From Candidatus Bathyarchaeota archaeon (lineage in GTDB: Archaea; Thermoproteota; Bathyarchaeia; TCS64): a DNA stretch of 5,768 nt. The translations under genes and the position numbers were made by a program. The notes under the pieces were generated by a model. That model was not told the DNA's origin, made no database searches, and was given only the letters and a program-made list of their open reading frames with translations. Below are positions 4,897 to 5,768 of this stretch, in pieces. The stretch is taken from positions 1-5,768 of the forward strand of contig JAFGTA010000184.1 in NCBI GenBank assembly GCA_016934355.1, read 5' to 3'. The stretch's first letter is position 1, and the number at the start of each line of letters is the position of its first letter.

Positions 4897-5211
4897 ATGT
4901 ATTGCAGAAGATGCGGAAAAGAGATCAACGAAGAGTCGAGGTACTGCCCCAACTGCGGCGCAGAGACCAAGGGAGCCCACTGGGAGGAGTTCAGCGTCGC
5001 CACGGACGACCTGGTCGGGCGCGTCAAGCAGCTCATCGCCGAGGGTAACGTGAGGCGGATCGTCGTGAGGGACGAGAAGGGCGATCTGCTTCTGGAGATA
5101 CCTGTGACTGCGGCAGCCATAGGGGTGTTGATCGCCCCGTACCTTGCCGCCTTGGGGGCCATCGCCGCCATCGTGACGAGGGTCACCGTGCACATCGAGC
5201 GCCGAGACTGA
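4897..5211 (+). CDS. Zinc-ribbon plus DUF4342 small protein
   Basis: This 104-residue protein begins with a ribbon, C3-x2-C6 and C17-x2-C20 (YCRRCG and YCPNCG), joined directly to a DUF4342-type domain at about 29-102: WEEFSVATDDLVGRVKQLIAEGNVRRIVVRDEKGDLLLEIPVT and so on. DUF4342 proteins have no established function. The family pattern is an amphipathic helix, two strands ending in LLEIP, then a hydrophobic segment (here about 69-94, rich in Ala and Ile) that may be a membrane or membrane-associated helix, and a final strand RVTVHIER. A good Shine-Dalgarno sequence (GAGGT) fixes the ATG. The gene stands alone between two terminator-like regions. The ribbon resembles that of the 217-residue protein encoded about 900 bases upstream. 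Family assignment is from memory of the DUF4342 pattern. Confidence 0.87.
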   Translation: MYCRRCGKEINEESRYCPNCGAETKGAHWEEFSVATDDLVGRVKQLIAEGNVRRIVVRDEKGDLLLEIPVTAAAIGVLIAPYLAALGAIAAIVTRVTVHIERRD

Positions 5212-5225
5212 GCGTGGTCATTTCA

Positions 5226-5266
5226 GCCACCGCACGTGTCCATTGCGTGGCGTATTCTTTATTTTT
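5226..5266 (+). terminator. Hairpin and T-rich tract after the DUF4342 gene
   Basis: GCCAC (5226-5230) pairs with GTGGC (5247-5251), continued by GC/GC (5232-5233 with 5245-5246) after a one-base bulge, leaving an 11-base loop. A T-rich tract (5254-5266) follows at once. It begins 14 bases after the stop codon, a natural site for transcript termination. Confidence 0.5.
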
Positions 5267-5485
5267 CAACCTTCAATGGATCATCCATCTTACATTTTTA
5301 TTGTAAAATGACCCTTCCATGTTAACGGCCGGTTTCATCGTAACGTTCAACATAAGAACGTCACATCAACATGAGATGAATTTGATTCTGTCGATGCAAT
5401 AATCGAGTCGATTGATGTGTGCATGCCCGCTGTATTGATGTTTCCTTACAAGAGAATTGGTAAATAGTAAGTAAGTACCATATAG
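5267..5485. other. A+T-rich spacer with several small dyads, no gene seen
   Basis: No reading frame here looks coding. Visible structure: CATTTT (5293-5298) with AAAATG (5305-5310); ACGTTC (5343-5348) with GAACGT (5356-5361); CACATCAA (5362-5369) with TTGATGTG (5412-5419); TCGAT (5391-5395) with ATCGA (5402-5406). ATTGATGT is repeated directly at 5411 and 5434, 23 bases apart. A TATA-like CATATAGA is at 5479-5486. These could be regulator sites or part of an unannotated small RNA; none is conclusive. Confidence 0.4.
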
Positions 5486-5653
5486 ATTTGCCCGAATGGG
5501 AGCGGAAGAAAGGTCGAAGAGGCGAAGGGCCAGAAAACCGCTGAGCAGCAGGGATGGGCTTCAAAAGAACGGGGCTTTGGCTCCGAATACTGCATCCCGG
5601 CAGGCAAGAGCATTCGGGCACTTTGCATTTTGGAGAAATTTTACAGCAAATAA
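5486..5653 (+). pseudogene. Possible decayed zinc-ribbon gene fragment
   Basis: This frame is open from just after a TAG at 5483 to a TAA at 5651 but has no good start codon. Its translation begins ICPNGSGRKVEEAKG, close to the common zinc-ribbon opening CPNCGxKVEE but with the second cysteine displaced. It later has GFGSEYCIPAGKS and RALC, resembling damaged FCxxCGxPxPAGxxFC repeats. The stretch is G+C rich like the window's genes, unlike its flanks. Another frame opens with ATG at 5496 (67 codons, very basic) but shows no family features. An RNA gene is the main alternative. The relic reading is speculative. Confidence 0.22.
5489..5620. repeat. 10-bp inverted repeat bounding a 132-base G+C-rich island
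   Basis: TGCCCGAATG (5489-5498) and CATTCGGGCA (5611-5620) are perfect inverted copies. Inside lie two mutually exclusive smaller stems: GGAGC (5499-5503) with GCTCC (5580-5584), and GGGATG (5551-5556) with CATCCC (5593-5598). The island could fold as a small RNA. No flanking target-site duplication was seen to support a mobile element. Confidence 0.4.
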
Positions 5654-5682
5654 ACTGGCTACAGTTGATTTACCTATTATGC

Positions 5683-5727
5683 CTATATTAAATATATAGA
5701 AAACGTTGAAATAACCGGTTTCTATAG
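5683..5727. promoter_or_regulatory. A+T-rich promoter-like region with inverted repeats
   Basis: CTATAT (5683-5688) and ATATAG (5694-5699) form one dyad. TATAGAAA (5695-5702) and TTTCTATA (5719-5726) form an 8-base dyad with a 16-base spacer. Either A+T block could serve as a TATA element for rightward transcription leaving the window. Low-complexity A+T sequence gives such repeats easily. Confidence 0.3.
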
Positions 5728-5744
5728 ATTTACATGGTCAACTA

Positions 5745-5768
5745 ATGACTGTAGAGAAGAGGTATAGA
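5745..5768 (+). CDS. Possible start of a gene leaving the window (8 codons)
   Basis: An ATG at 5745 opens a frame reading MTVEKRYR to the window edge, preceded by TATA-like blocks about 20 and 50 bases upstream. Eight codons are too few to identify or confirm a gene. It is recorded only because the upstream A+T-rich region looks like a promoter. Confidence 0.2.

Noticed and set aside
4058..5325. Similar words CTTCCATGGTAA (near 4058) and CTTCCATGTTAA (near 5315)
   Set aside because: A single short near-match between two spacers is expected by chance and has no flanking similarity.
5361..5621. 86-codon minus-strand open frame in the right spacer
   Set aside because: Its composition resembles random translation, with no motif, ribosome site or promoter in support.
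5496..5699. 67-codon plus-strand frame starting at an ATG
   Set aside because: No family features; the nearest TATA-like element is only about 10-17 bases before the ATG, and codon choice differs from the neighbouring genes. The alternative frame noted as a zinc-ribbon relic is more protein-like.

Overview
The window is archaeal. Evidence: a gene block encoding the RNA polymerase stalk subunit Rpo7, Spt4 and the archaeal GTP-dependent dephospho-CoA kinase; an archaellin precursor with a class III signal peptide; a tRNA gene with a bulge-helix-bulge intron; TATA-type promoters about 25-35 bases ahead of genes; and a PRPP-motif regulator of the GfcR type. Coding regions are G+C rich and spacers are A+T rich. 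A Thermoproteota/TACK-type archaeon is my guess, but the lineage cannot be fixed from this sequence.

Left part, minus strand (1-2051): read in the direction of transcription, a tRNA-Lys(UUU) gene with a 19-nt intron is followed after only 23 nt by a gfcR-like regulator gene. A promoter-bearing gap of 53 nt comes next, then rpo7, spt4 and the dephospho-CoA kinase gene. These last three overlap by 1 and 4 bases and are surely one operon. The kinase gene runs off the left edge. The block joins basal transcription (the Rpo7 stalk subunit and the Spt4 partner of Spt5) to coenzyme A synthesis.

Divergent spacer and plus-strand part (2052-5211): a spacer with promoters facing both ways separates tRNA-Lys from a tRNA-Gly(CCC) gene. 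Four separately promoted plus-strand genes follow: an M48 metallopeptidase with a C-terminal zinc ribbon, a zinc-ribbon protein with a Pro/Gln/Tyr linker and a PH-like C-terminal part, an archaellin standing apart from any archaellum motor genes, and a small zinc-ribbon/DUF4342 protein. Three of the four carry a short four-cysteine ribbon. Each has its own TATA-like element, so they look like single-gene units and not an operon.

Right part (5212-5768): about 550 bases without a convincing gene. It holds a terminator-like hairpin, repeated ATTGATGT-type words, a G+C-rich island of about 130 bases bounded by a 10-base inverted repeat (possibly a small RNA or a decayed zinc-ribbon gene), an A+T-rich promoter-like dyad, and perhaps the first codons of a gene leaving the window.

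I see no clear novel system. The items most worth a second look are the tRNA-Lys/gfcR linkage, the 15-bp hairpin at 4030-4083, the dyad at the M48 promoter, and the 5489-5653 island.
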